From contig JAUIHT010000003.1 in assembly GCA_030432235.1 (NCBI GenBank), positions 372,001 to 436,000 of the forward strand: 64,000 bases of DNA. The letters run 5' to 3'. Source of the DNA: Verrucomicrobiia bacterium (lineage in GTDB: Bacteria; Verrucomicrobiota; Verrucomicrobiia; Opitutales; Cerasicoccaceae). The position numbers and the translations under genes are program-made. Positions 24,520 through 33,384 of the stretch are shown piece by piece (position 1 is the stretch's first letter; the number at the start of each line of letters is the position of its first letter). The notes under the pieces were generated by a model. That model was not told where the DNA came from, ran no database searches, and saw only the letters and a program-made list of their open reading frames with translations.

Positions 24520-25200
24520 TCAGTTGCGGTCCGCATCGTCAGCATCAAGCTCTCCACGCAGTTGCTTATCCAGCGCCAGGCGGGCGTTCTCAGCGGAAAG
24601 ATAATTCATATATGCCGTGTAGCGCTGGGCAGTGTCGAGAGTCTCCAGCAGATGCTGTTTCTCTTCGTCATTCGAACAGAGCGTAAACGCAGCCAAGTCG
24701 ATGACCGCGTCGGCATCATCCACCGTTTCCAGAAAATTGAGCACCTCCTCGGGAACGCGTCCGCCGAGCCTGGCGTGGCTCTTCAGTACCTTAATCAACC
24801 GCCGCTTGTTGGCGGAAAGCACATCCGGCTCGGCGCCGGGCTCACTGGCCAACGGCTCGATTTCTGCCAGGCGATAGGGTTCCTCCTGAATAATGCGGCG
24901 CACACGCACACGCGTCAGCCCCTGCAGGATGAGGTTCGAGGTGCCGTTCTCGTTCTGGTGGCTCGCTCGCACGATACCGACGGAGGCAATCTCGTAGGGC
25001 GGCTCAAAGCGGCCATCGTCTTCAACCAGAGATTCGTTCTGGCCAGCCACGCAAAAGATACGCTCTCCCTCGAGCACATCCTCCAGCATCTGGCGATAAC
25101 GCGGCTCGAAGATATGCAGCGGCAGCATGGCCTGCGGAAAAAAGACCACCCCGGAAAGCGTCATGACCGGTACCTCGCGCGGTATGCTGAACGCTGGCAT
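24520..25200 (-). CDS. LON peptidase substrate-binding domain protein
   Basis: The 226-residue protein consists of a LON N-terminal (LonN/PUA-like) domain only: MTLSGVVFFPQAMLPLHIFEPRYRQMLEDVLEGERIFCVAG, then VGIVRASHQNENGTSNLILQGLTRVRVRRIIQEEPYRLAEIEPL. A helical tail follows. No ATPase or Ser-Lys protease domain is present. Such stand-alone proteins are common in bacteria, are cytosolic, and have no firmly known role. I chose ATG 25200 (MPAFSIPREVPV) rather than the upstream start at 25221, which adds only MRVIVLI. It converges on the membrane protein gene at the palindrome. Confidence 0.88.
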   Translation of the reverse strand: MPAFSIPREVPVMTLSGVVFFPQAMLPLHIFEPRYRQMLEDVLEGERIFCVAGQNESLVEDDGRFEPPYEIASVGIVRASHQNENGTSNLILQGLTRVRVRRIIQEEPYRLAEIEPLASEPGAEPDVLSANKRRLIKVLKSHARLGGRVPEEVLNFLETVDDADAVIDLAAFTLCSNDEEKQHLLETLDTAQRYTAYMNYLSAENARLALDKQLRGELDADDADRN

Positions 25201-25253
25201 AATTAACACTATGACTCGCAATCAGCCCGCTGGCAAGCCCACCGAACGAAAAG

Positions 25254-25541
25254 CTAGCCCATCCACGCGTTGACGTGCAGCAGGCGCTGGTCGGGCTCGG
25301 GCGTCTCAGCATAGTAAACTGCGAGGCGAAACCACGGCAGGAAGTCAGCCGGGACATCCGGGCGCTTCTTTTTCAACTCCTCGAAGAGACCCTCCGGCGA
25401 ACGCCCCTGCAATTGATAGACCTCCTGCACACCGGCATCCAGCAGCCCGCGCGCGATTTCCACTTTCATGGAAGGAATCTTCATGAAAGACGAGGACAGC
25501 GCCGCAAAGTCGGTCTTTTTCTTCTTCTGTGGAGGAGCCAT
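25254..25541 (-). CDS. Cdd1-like helix-hairpin-helix protein
   Basis: This 95-residue basic protein starts MAPPQKKKKTDF. The core (SSFMKIPSMKVEIARGLLDAGVQEVYQLQGRSPEGLFEELKK and then FLPWFRLAVYYAET) resembles the Pathogenicity-locus/Cdd1 family (PF11731), a small helix-hairpin-helix fold related to DNA-binding modules. In that family the FRxAVYYA segment is conserved; the usual Cys before it is absent here. ATG 25541 was chosen because the upstream extension (MTHWLGWLLTVA) is out of keeping with the family. The role is unknown; nucleic-acid binding is a guess from the fold. It sits just upstream of the LON-domain gene in the same direction. Confidence 0.65.
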   Translation of the reverse strand: MAPPQKKKKTDFAALSSSFMKIPSMKVEIARGLLDAGVQEVYQLQGRSPEGLFEELKKKRPDVPADFLPWFRLAVYYAETPEPDQRLLHVNAWMG

Positions 25542-25593
25542 GGCAACAGTCAGTAGCCAACCAAGCCAATGAGTCAACCCTGACGCAACCTTA

Positions 25594-26646
25594 CTACCAC
25601 TCCGTATGCTCGCGGATCGCAGCCGTCAATTCGTCGGCCATTTTTTGGTCCTTGATGACGCTGGGATGATAATGCCCGCCAATATCCACAGGGCCGTCAA
25701 ACTTGGAAAAGACGACAACATAGGCAGCGTCGAACTGCGCGGCAACCTCGGGCAGCCACGACGCTACAGGCTCGATGACCATCGGGCCGATGCTCAGGAA
25801 CAGCTTGCTGTCCGGGGCAACCTCGCGGATGCGCTTGAGAAAGGCGACGTAGGCCTGACAGTAGTCATCCTTGTCTAGGGGTGCTTTTTTATCATCCCGG
25901 GTAGCCAGGTCATTGGTTCCCAGATTGATCACAACAACATCGGGAATGTAGCTCCCGTGGTCCCACTGAAGACTGGCGTCCGTGGGAAGCGTCTGCTCAA
26001 AAAGCACGGGCATGACGTTCTTGCGGTCATTCTCAAGACTACGATTGCGAAACAGGCCGTGGCCGGACCAGCAAATCATGGTCAGATCGGCGTTCAATTC
26101 ACGCGCCGCGATGGCCGCGTACGACATATAGCCGTTCTCGTTGGTCACCGTATTGCCTTCTTTGACATCGGTCGCTTCATTGCCGTAGCCGCACGTAATG
26201 GAATCGCCTACAACCAGCATTTTGCGCTCGGGCGGCGGGACCGGCGACAGCTTTCCGTCTTCGGAAATCTCAAAACCGTAAAAGCGCACACTGCCCATGT
26301 ACGGCTCGGTGCGCTTGAAAAGCCCAATGGTGTGGGGCACGCCGGGCTCCAGGTCTTCAGCCAGCGTATAGGTGTGCCGTCCGGCCTTGATTTCGAGAAA
26401 GTGCTGCTCTCCATCGATCACCACCGCCATACCGGTGACCTTCCCCTCATATAAGTCCAGGTCCGCCGAGATGGTCGAGCCGTCAAACTGCGTTTCAATC
26501 ATGCTGCCGGTCCAACCGAAGCGATAATCGTCGCTGAAGCGACCGGCGTAGCGGATGGCGGGGTCCGACGGGTCGATCTTTTCGGCATGGACTGCCGAAA
26601 AGAGGGCCAACAGGCAAAAGAGGGGGAGCACCAAGGTATTTCTCAC
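25594..26646 (-). CDS. Carbohydrate esterase family 2-like SGNH hydrolase, secreted
   Basis: The roughly 350-residue exported protein has a signal peptide (RNTLVLPLFCLLALFSAVHA, from GTG 26646; the frame is open to 26718). An N-terminal jelly-roll domain (AIRYAGRFSDDYRFGWTGSMIETQFDGSTISADL) fits the CE2 N domain. An SGNH-hydrolase domain follows. Catalytic Ser lies in GDSITCGYGNE, the Asn block in INLGTNDLA, and catalytic His in GGHYHPSV near the end. CE2 enzymes remove acetyl groups from xylan, glucomannan or similar polysaccharides and use a Ser-His dyad. The expected location is periplasm or outside. The neighbouring GH63 gene on the same strand suggests polysaccharide or oligosaccharide use, but the two are not clearly one operon. 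Confidence 0.82.
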   Translation of the reverse strand: MRNTLVLPLFCLLALFSAVHAEKIDPSDPAIRYAGRFSDDYRFGWTGSMIETQFDGSTISADLDLYEGKVTGMAVVIDGEQHFLEIKAGRHTYTLAEDLEPGVPHTIGLFKRTEPYMGSVRFYGFEISEDGKLSPVPPPERKMLVVGDSITCGYGNEATDVKEGNTVTNENGYMSYAAIAARELNADLTMICWSGHGLFRNRSLENDRKNVMPVLFEQTLPTDASLQWDHGSYIPDVVVINLGTNDLATRDDKKAPLDKDDYCQAYVAFLKRIREVAPDSKLFLSIGPMVIEPVASWLPEVAAQFDAAYVVVFSKFDGPVDIGGHYHPSVIKDQKMADELTAAIREHTEW

Positions 26647-26736
26647 AAGTAAACGCTGGGTTAAAGAGATGGGAGTTTCTGGAAAACCAACATGCTGAAG
26701 GAGCGCGGACAGTGTCAACGCCGCCGTCGATTTTTC

Positions 26737-29454
26737 TCACAGCTCCGATTCCATCACTTCCGAGGGCCGGCAGGACTTGCAGCGGTCCTCCAGGAGCTTC
26801 GCCACGAGCCCGGTCCAGCCGGTTTGGTGGGAGGCACCGACACCGCGGCCGTTGTCACCGTCGAAGTACTCGTAAAAGAGGCAGAGGTCTTTGAAGTGCT
26901 CATCGCGGTACCAGGGGGCATGCTGACCGTGTACGGGGCGGTTGCCATCCCCATCGGGCATGAAGATATCGATGAGGCGACGGGCGATCTCGTCGGCAGC
27001 CTTGTCGAGCGTGACGAAGTTACCGGAGCCGCGGGGTAGCTCGACCTGCAGGCTGTCGCCATAGAAATGGTGATACTTCTCCAGGGCCTCGAGCAGGATG
27101 TAATTGACCGGAAACCAGATCGGTCCGCGCCAGTTGGAGTTGCCCCCGAAGAGGTAGCTGTGGGACTCGGCGGGCTCGTAGCTGACGGTATGCTCCTCGC
27201 CGTCGAAGTTCATCGTGAAGGGATGCTGTTGGTGGTACTTCGAGAGACTGCGCACGCCGTAGGGCGAGAGGAACTCGCTTTCGTCAAAGATATACTCCAG
27301 CACCCGCGTGAGGCGGTGGCGCGAAGGCAGGGCCAGCAGCATCTTGGCCTTGCGGCCCTTGCCGTCACCGCTGGCGAAGACCAGACTGGAGGCCTCGGCC
27401 TCGAAGATCTTGTTGTGGTGCAGGAACCACTGCATGCGGCTCTTGAACTCCGGGAGCTTGTCGACGATCTCCAGGTCCAGCACCTCGACCGCACAGATGG
27501 CCAGCAAGCCAACCATGGAGCGGATGCGCATGGGCATGGGCTGCCCCTGGTAGACCAGCACGTCGTAGTAAAACCCGTCCTCGTGGTGCCAGAGACCGCT
27601 GCCGCCGAGGGTGTTGGCCGCCTCGCCGATGCTCACGAAATGCTCGAGGAACTTCGAGGCCACGCCTTCGTAGGAGGGGTCGTGCGAAGCCAGCTCCAAC
27701 GCGATGCTGAGCATAGTCGCACAGTAGAAGGCCACCCACGCGGTGCCGTCTGCCTGCACGAGCTGCGCGCCGCCGGGCAAAGGCTTGGAACGGTCGAAGG
27801 CCCCGATGTTATCCAGCCCCAGGAAGCCGCCGCTGAAGACGTTGTTGCCGTCGGGGTCCTTGCGGTTGACCCACCAGGTGAAGTTGAGCAGGAGCTTGTG
27901 GAAATTCTGCGCGAGGAAGTGCAGGTCGCGATGGCCGCGGTCACCGGTCATTTTGTAAATACGCCAGACGGCCCAGGCATGCACCGGCGGGTTGACGTCG
28001 GAGAAGTTCCACTCGTAAGCGGGGATCTGGCCGTTGGGGTGCATGTACCACTCCCGCAGGAAGAGCGTGAGCTGGTGCTTGGCAAAGTGTGGGTCTATCT
28101 TGTCAAAGGGGATCATGTGGAAGGACAGATCCCAGGCGGCGAACCACGGGTACTCCCACTTGTCCGGCATGGAGATGACGTCGCGGCAAAACAGATTGTC
28201 CCAGTCGCCGTTGCGGATGTTCCCGCGGCCCGGAGGCGGAGGCGGCGATCCGCTGTCGCCGTTGAGCCAGTCGCGCACGGAGTAGTGGTAGAACTGCTTC
28301 GACTGGAGCATGCCGGCGTAGGCCTGACGAAGGATGCCGCCTTCGCTGGCACAGAGGTTGCCCTCAGTGATAGTATGGTAAAAGGCATCTGCTTCATCGA
28401 TGCGTTGCTTAAATACCTTGTCGAAGCTGCTGAAGGCACTGCGCGGAGTGGCATCGTGCGCATGGAGGCGGAAGCGCAGGCTCTGCTCCTCGCCGGGCTT
28501 CAACCGAAGCACGTAGTGAAAAGCCGCCTTGGTCCCACGCCCTTCCTGGCTAACGGCACTCCGGTTGCCGTGAACGACATAATCATGAAAAGCGTCTTTG
28601 ACGCAGGGATGCTTGTTTTCCTCCCCGTAAAGCAGTTGCAGGTTGGTTTCATTCTCAGTGAAAAGCACCGGCGCCATACCCTCGGCTCGAAAGTGGAATT
28701 CGCCCAGAGACTCGTGCTTGGCGATCAAGTGGCCCTCTCCAGCGCCTTCGATTTCCGGACGATCGTCATGGCAGCCGTCATGCTCGCAGAACCAGCTCCA
28801 GGTGTTGCGAAACCATAGCGTGGGCAACAGGTGCAGCGTCGAGTCGTCCGGGCCGCGATTGGCCACGGTGATTTTGACCAGAATGTCGTCCGGGCCACCC
28901 TTGGCGTACTCGGCGAAGACATCCCAGTAGCGGTTGCCGGCAAGGGCCTCGGTGTCGAGTAGCTCGAATTCCGGGTCGTCGAGCCCCCGGCGGCCATTTT
29001 CCGCCTTGAGCAGCTCGTAGGGATACTCGTTTTGCGGGTACTTGTAGAGCGACTTCAGGTAGCTGTGCGTCGGGGTGGAATCGAGGTAGTAGTATAGTTC
29101 TTTGCAGTCCTCACCATGGTTCCCCTCGGGCCCGGAGAGGCCATAAAGTCGCTCCTTGAGGATAGGGTCCTTGCCGTTCCACAGGGCCAGCCCGAAGCAC
29201 AGGCGGCACTCCCGATCCGTGATGCCCAGCAGGCCATCCTCGCCCCAGCGGTAGGCACGACTCCTGGCGTGGTCGTGCGGGAAATAGGTCCAGGCCTCGC
29301 CATCGGGCGAGTAGTCCTCGCGCACCGTGCCCCATTGACGTTCGGACAGGTAAGGCCCCCAACGCTGCCAATTCTCCTCCCTTTTGACGGATTTGAGTAA
29401 ACGCTCGCGCTCGGTGTGCGCAGACTTCGGCGTAGCAGCTTTCTTCTTGGGCAT
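26737..29454 (-). CDS. GH63-family glucosidase
   Basis: The 905-residue protein has no signal peptide. It begins with a basic tail and then RWGPYLSERQWGTVREDYSPDGEAWTYFPHDHARSRAYRWGEDGLLGI, the hallmark of the bacterial GH63 'glucosidase' group. The (alpha/alpha)6 domain holds YEWNFSDVNPPVHAWAVWRIYK and SHSYLFGGNSNWRGPIWFPVNYILLEAL, with conserved acidic and aromatic residues lining the pocket. GH63 includes processing alpha-glucosidase I and the mannosylglycerate/glucosylglycerate hydrolases, which are shorter. Substrate is not established; the GT4 and GH13_18 genes 23 kb away make a glucosylglycerate-type sugar a reasonable test. It is read away from rpmB. Confidence 0.85.
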   Translation of the reverse strand: MPKKKAATPKSAHTERERLLKSVKREENWQRWGPYLSERQWGTVREDYSPDGEAWTYFPHDHARSRAYRWGEDGLLGITDRECRLCFGLALWNGKDPILKERLYGLSGPEGNHGEDCKELYYYLDSTPTHSYLKSLYKYPQNEYPYELLKAENGRRGLDDPEFELLDTEALAGNRYWDVFAEYAKGGPDDILVKITVANRGPDDSTLHLLPTLWFRNTWSWFCEHDGCHDDRPEIEGAGEGHLIAKHESLGEFHFRAEGMAPVLFTENETNLQLLYGEENKHPCVKDAFHDYVVHGNRSAVSQEGRGTKAAFHYVLRLKPGEEQSLRFRLHAHDATPRSAFSSFDKVFKQRIDEADAFYHTITEGNLCASEGGILRQAYAGMLQSKQFYHYSVRDWLNGDSGSPPPPPGRGNIRNGDWDNLFCRDVISMPDKWEYPWFAAWDLSFHMIPFDKIDPHFAKHQLTLFLREWYMHPNGQIPAYEWNFSDVNPPVHAWAVWRIYKMTGDRGHRDLHFLAQNFHKLLLNFTWWVNRKDPDGNNVFSGGFLGLDNIGAFDRSKPLPGGAQLVQADGTAWVAFYCATMLSIALELASHDPSYEGVASKFLEHFVSIGEAANTLGGSGLWHHEDGFYYDVLVYQGQPMPMRIRSMVGLLAICAVEVLDLEIVDKLPEFKSRMQWFLHHNKIFEAEASSLVFASGDGKGRKAKMLLALPSRHRLTRVLEYIFDESEFLSPYGVRSLSKYHQQHPFTMNFDGEEHTVSYEPAESHSYLFGGNSNWRGPIWFPVNYILLEALEKYHHFYGDSLQVELPRGSGNFVTLDKAADEIARRLIDIFMPDGDGNRPVHGQHAPWYRDEHFKDLCLFYEYFDGDNGRGVGASHQTGWTGLVAKLLEDRCKSCRPSEVMESEL

Positions 29455-29500
29455 GAGGGAAGTATGTATTTCGGCTTCGGTTGTTCAAGTGTTCTGTGAG

Positions 29501-29630
29501 GGGGGATATGAGATGGGAGAAATGAGAAGTGGGACTGAGGAGGACGGGGCTTTCAAAATTCTTTTAGTTCGTTCTCGGGCTATGTGCCTCATGGGCCGTA
29601 CATCTCATATCCCACATCTCCCATCTCTCC
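29501..29630. repeat. Heptad inverted repeat, copy E (TC-rich)
   Basis: The left arm (29501-29540) is purine-rich and the right arm (29601-29630) pyrimidine-rich. A 13-bp inverted match is perfect: GGGATATGAGATG (29503-29515) with CATCTCATATCCC (29601-29613). On the pyrimidine strand the right arm reads CATCTCA, TATCCCA, CATCTCC, CATCTCT in 7-bp steps. It occupies the gap between the GH63 start and rpmB. The rest of the 29455-29702 gap shows no gene. Confidence 0.7.
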
Positions 29631-29702
29631 GGCATTTTCTCCTTGCCAAAAGTCGTCAGAGGGCCATTTTCGTCACTTTTCCCTGAAACGAAAGGTATCC
29701 AA

Positions 29703-29933
29703 ATGTCACGAGTTTGTTCAGTCACCGGCAAGCGTCCTCAACGCGGTCGCCGCATCCATCGCAGCGGTCTGACCAAGAAGAGCGGCGGTATCGGCACGCA
29801 CGTCACGAAGGTAGTCAAGCGCACCTTCCGCCCGAACGTACAGCGCATCCGCGTGAAGCTGCCCAGCGGGCAGGTCAAGCGCCAGTGGGTCTCCGTCAAG
29901 GCCATCAAGGCCGGCAAGGTCGAGAAAGCCTAA
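29703..29933 (+). CDS. rpmB: 50S ribosomal protein L28
   Basis: The 76-residue basic protein has the L28 signature SRVCSVTGKRPQRGRRIHRSGLTKKS, followed by a KRTFRPNVQRIRVKLPSGQVKRQWVSVKAIKAGKVEKA tail. It is a component of the large ribosomal subunit near the L1 stalk. The start at ATG 29703 gives the usual MSRVC N terminus; the frame continues upstream into repeat sequence. It has its own terminator 28 bases after the stop, so it appears to be a single-gene unit. Only one Cys (Cys5) is present, so the zinc-ribbon form is not indicated. Confidence 0.97.
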   Translation: MSRVCSVTGKRPQRGRRIHRSGLTKKSGGIGTHVTKVVKRTFRPNVQRIRVKLPSGQVKRQWVSVKAIKAGKVEKA

Positions 29934-29960
29934 GCGCAGCCACTACAACCGTTTAACTGA

Positions 29961-29989
29961 GTCCAGCATGACAACTGCTGGACTTTTTT
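29961..29989 (+). terminator. Rho-independent terminator of rpmB
   Basis: A perfect 8-base stem, GTCCAGCA (29961-29968) with TGCTGGAC (29976-29983), and a 7-base loop are followed by six T residues. It lies 28 bases after the rpmB stop. Confidence 0.93.
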
Positions 29990-29998
29990 ATTTCCTTG

Positions 29999-30067
29999 GC
30001 CGCAGATTAACACAGATTTTCGCAGATTAGTTTTTAAATCTGCGTTTCATCTGCGTTAATCTGCGGC
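29999..30067. repeat. Inverted repeat with 10-bp periodicity upstream of def
   Basis: GCCGCAGATTAA (29999-30010) and TTAATCTGCGGC (30056-30067) are perfect 12-base inverted repeats. Each arm contains about three 10-bp units (CGCAGATTAA, CACAGATTTT, CGCAGATTAG against AAATCTGCG-type units). The loop is only a few T residues. It ends 11 bases before the def ATG, so it lies in the def leader and would form a strong hairpin there. Confidence 0.85.
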
Positions 30068-30078
30068 TTTAGAAAATC

Positions 30079-30654
30079 ATGCTTTTGCGCATCACACAGT
30101 TCGGAGAGCCCATCCTGAAGCAAAAGGGCGAGCCGGTGACCGTTTTCGACGACGGGCTGAAGAAGCTCGCCGCCGACATGCTCGAGGCCATGTACGAGGC
30201 CGACGGCATCGGCCTGGCCGCCCAGCAGATCGACAAGGCTATCCAACTCTTTGTCATGGACTTGCAGGTACGCGAGCGCGAAGTGGATTTCCAATACACC
30301 CTCGACGGGCGCACGCCGCCTTTGGACCTCATCATGCCGCTAGCCATGGTCAACCCCGAGGTCGAGGCCTTCGGCGAGGAGCAGCCCTACGACGAAGGCT
30401 GCCTGTCCTTCCCCGGTGTGCGAGGGAACGTCATCCGGCCCTCCCAGGTACGCGTGCGCTACCAGGACCTCGATGGCCAATCTCACACACTGGAATGTGA
30501 TGGCATTTTCGCGCGAGTCATCCTCCATGAGAACGACCACCTGCAGGGGGTGTTGTTCATTGAACGGATGCATCCGGACACGCTCCGCGGCCAGGAAAGC
30601 AAGCTGAAGAAGCTCAAGCGTGCTTCGCGTGACTTCCTCAAACGCCGCCGGTAG
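30079..30654 (+). CDS. def: Peptide deformylase
   Basis: The 191-residue metalloenzyme removes the formyl group from new proteins. The three motifs are present: GIGLAAQQ (motif 1, residues 43-50), EGCLSFP (motif 2, with the metal-binding Cys), and HENDHLQG (motif 3, HExxH with two metal-binding His and the catalytic Glu). A 20-residue loop between motifs 1 and 2 (REREVDFQYTLDGRTPPLDL) is somewhat longer than in E. coli Def. It is not followed by fmt, its frequent partner. The leader holds a 10-bp-period inverted repeat that ends just before the start codon. Confidence 0.96.
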   Translation: MLLRITQFGEPILKQKGEPVTVFDDGLKKLAADMLEAMYEADGIGLAAQQIDKAIQLFVMDLQVREREVDFQYTLDGRTPPLDLIMPLAMVNPEVEAFGEEQPYDEGCLSFPGVRGNVIRPSQVRVRYQDLDGQSHTLECDGIFARVILHENDHLQGVLFIERMHPDTLRGQESKLKKLKRASRDFLKRRR

Positions 30655-30753
30655 GAAGAAAGTGTTTCCCGGCCCGATTTTTGCTTGAGCCTCTGCGCCC
30701 CTGCTCAAGGCTGGACCCTTAATCGTTAATTTGCTCTCATTTTTGCCTAACAA

Positions 30754-33381
30754 ATGATTTCGACGCCGTCGCGCATCGCACTCTGCCTGTTTTCGCTACT
30801 GACCCTGCCAGCTTTTGGTCAGGAATCGGAACGGGAAACCGCCCAGAAGGAGGCCGACTCGGATCTGCCCGAGCTGGCAGAATTTGTCGCCGAAGAAACC
30901 GGGAATGACTTCCTAGACGACTCCATTATGCAGACCTCCGGGCCTGCCGCCGGGGTCTACCCCTACCCCATGGACCTCGTGGACATCCCGCGCGCGGTGA
31001 CGAATATCACGCCGGAGATGATGCAAGACTTCGGCATCCGGGGCATGCAGGACATCCAGCGGGTCTCGGCCAACACCACCCAGGCGAACTTCTTCGGCAT
31101 CGCGGGCATCCCCTACATCCGCGGGCGCAACGCCAACGTGTACTTCAACGGCATGCGCAAACTCTATCAGCGCAACGAGGCCCCCACCAGTATCTACGGC
31201 GCCGAAAGCATGGTCGTGGTCAAGGGGCCCGCCCCGGCCTACCTCGGGCCCTCCCGCATTGGCGGCTACGTGAACCTCGTGCCCAAGGCCCCCAACCTGA
31301 CCGAGGCCGAGGGCCACATCCAGGCCACCGCCGGCAGCTACGATTATTACCAAGGCCAAGTCGACGCCAGCATGCCCTTCACTGTAGGCGAAGACATGCC
31401 GGGAGCCTTCCGCGTCTCCATCACCGGGCAGGATGCCGACAGCTACTACAACAACGTCGAGAACAACTTCATCGAGGCCTTCGCCAGCGCGGTCATCCAG
31501 ATAGACAAAAACAACAGCCTCTTCACCGGCACGGAATACTTCTACTCGCAGGCCAACGAAAACCCCGGCTGGAACCGCGTCACCCAGGACCTCATCGACA
31601 ACGGTCGCTACATCGTCGGCACTCCCGTGGACCTCACCAGTGCCTACGCCGGGGGCCTCGTCGGCAAAGGCAGCGTGCCCGGCTACGGCACTGCATTTGC
31701 CACCGGCGTCTTTGCTCCCGGTTCCCCACTAGGCACACCTATCCCGACCGGACGCATCGGCGGCACCGCCGGGTCCACCCCTTATCCTGACAATCCTGAC
31801 GGCACGACGGTCGATGCTGGCATCTACCCGCCGGGGACGCAGTTCGGCGCGCTCATTCCCTCGACCACTTTCATCACCAATAACGCCACCCCGGCGCAGG
31901 CCGCCTTGCTCGGGCCCAATGGCGAGTACACCCCCGCTTACCTGGCCGCCGGCGGGCCGGTTGAGACCCAGCAGATTGAGGGCAATCAGACTCTGGTAGA
32001 CCCCGACGACGTCGCCAACAGCCAGGACTTTCTCTACTTCCTCGACTGGGAAAACACCGCTGACCCGGACAAGACGGTTAAGAACCAGCTCTACCTGGAG
32101 TACTTCGGCACTGACCGACGCTCCTCCTACGGTTTCAGCATCGACGCCGACCAGTTCGCCATCGAGGACCGTTTCAGCGTTACCCAGAAAGCCGGCGACC
32201 TCTTCAAGTCCGAGGAGCAAAACACCATCGTTTACGGGGCAAGCTTCCGGTACACCTTCGCCAAGATGCTGCGCGACTTCGACGCCGAGCCCTTCAGCCG
32301 CCGCGACGTCTCCAAGGCCGACATCCCCGCAAACACCAAGGTCGCTACCGGCGACCAGCTCAACGCCGACGGCACCAACAACTGGTCTTACTTCTCCGAC
32401 GCCAGCGTCGAGAGCGACCTTTACGAGACCGGCATTTTCGTCAACTGGCAAACCGAATGGAGCGACTGGCTGACCACTATCGCCGATGTGCGCGGGGAGC
32501 TCGTCTTTTTCGATGCCCGCCAGCCCAGCGAGCCGAACTACCCCTGGCCGGGCTACATCGCCTTCGGCGGGACCACGGCCAGCGCGCGCGGCTCACGCGG
32601 CGGCGGCGGCGCGGGCTTCTCCCCCGTCGTCACGGTCATGGACGGGCTCAACCTCTACGCCACGGTGGACTTTACCACCACGCAACTTTACCAGAGCACC
32701 AACGCCGTCACCGGAGCAGACAGTTTCGGTCAGGCCACGCTCTACGAAGTCGGCGCCAAGGCCCAACTTTTCGACAACACCCTCTACGCCGGTGTGGCCG
32801 CCTACTACTTCGACGAAGACCGCCTTCCGGCGCAGGGTGCAGGGCAGTTGAAAGTCCGCGGCGAAGGCCTGGAGTTTGAAACCACCTGGGTACCCAACGA
32901 GTGGTTCTCGCTCCTCGGCACCACAGGTTATCAGCGCGTTTACCTGCGCAACGACCTGCCCTTCCGCTTCCAGTACGTCGGTGATCGTCTGCCGCTCGTG
33001 GCCGGAGGCAACTACGCAGCTGGCGGCGACCCCACTGGGCTCGTCGCCCAAAACAACCCGGACAAGGTTGTGCCGGTCGTGCCGGAGTTCACCGCCAACC
33101 TCTTCGCCATCGTGCAAACACCCATCGGGCTCGGCGCAGGCATCGGCCCGACCTACCGCGCCAGCTACTGGCTCAACTACGAGCATACCCTGAACGCGCC
33201 CAGCGCCGTCATCTGGAATGCCATCGCCTTCTACCGCCAGGAGCGCTGGGAAGTCCTCGTCGAGCTTAACAACCTCTTCAGCGAACGCTACATCCTCGCC
33301 GGCAGTGATTTCGAGTCCAACGCCCTCGTCACCCAGGCCCCGCCCATCGAGGCCAAGGTGACCGTGAGCTGGAAATGGTGA
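30754..33381 (+). CDS. TonB-dependent outer-membrane receptor
   Basis: The 875-residue protein has a signal peptide (about residues 1-22, ending AFG) and a linker rich in acidic residues. The plug domain contains PRAVTNITPEMMQDFGIRGMQDIQRVSANT, IRGRNANVYFNGM, and SIYGAESMVVVKGPAPAYLGPSRIGGYVNLVPKAP. The C-terminal 650 residues are a 22-strand barrel that ends VTVSWKW with an aromatic residue, as recognised by BAM. Such receptors import siderophores, vitamins or glycans using TonB energy. The substrate is unknown. No tonB gene lies in the window. It converges on the PEP-CTERM propeller gene. Confidence 0.9.
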   Translation: MISTPSRIALCLFSLLTLPAFGQESERETAQKEADSDLPELAEFVAEETGNDFLDDSIMQTSGPAAGVYPYPMDLVDIPRAVTNITPEMMQDFGIRGMQDIQRVSANTTQANFFGIAGIPYIRGRNANVYFNGMRKLYQRNEAPTSIYGAESMVVVKGPAPAYLGPSRIGGYVNLVPKAPNLTEAEGHIQATAGSYDYYQGQVDASMPFTVGEDMPGAFRVSITGQDADSYYNNVENNFIEAFASAVIQIDKNNSLFTGTEYFYSQANENPGWNRVTQDLIDNGRYIVGTPVDLTSAYAGGLVGKGSVPGYGTAFATGVFAPGSPLGTPIPTGRIGGTAGSTPYPDNPDGTTVDAGIYPPGTQFGALIPSTTFITNNATPAQAALLGPNGEYTPAYLAAGGPVETQQIEGNQTLVDPDDVANSQDFLYFLDWENTADPDKTVKNQLYLEYFGTDRRSSYGFSIDADQFAIEDRFSVTQKAGDLFKSEEQNTIVYGASFRYTFAKMLRDFDAEPFSRRDVSKADIPANTKVATGDQLNADGTNNWSYFSDASVESDLYETGIFVNWQTEWSDWLTTIADVRGELVFFDARQPSEPNYPWPGYIAFGGTTASARGSRGGGGAGFSPVVTVMDGLNLYATVDFTTTQLYQSTNAVTGADSFGQATLYEVGAKAQLFDNTLYAGVAAYYFDEDRLPAQGAGQLKVRGEGLEFETTWVPNEWFSLLGTTGYQRVYLRNDLPFRFQYVGDRLPLVAGGNYAAGGDPTGLVAQNNPDKVVPVVPEFTANLFAIVQTPIGLGAGIGPTYRASYWLNYEHTLNAPSAVIWNAIAFYRQERWEVLVELNNLFSERYILAGSDFESNALVTQAPPIEAKVTVSWKW

Positions 33382-33384
33382 GCC

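Noticed and set aside
27067-28818. 583-residue ORF antisense to the GH63 gene
   Set aside because: It is a shadow of the GC-rich GH63 coding strand. It has low-complexity Val/Gly/Leu/Glu-rich sequence and no family motif. The GH63 frame is clearly the real gene.
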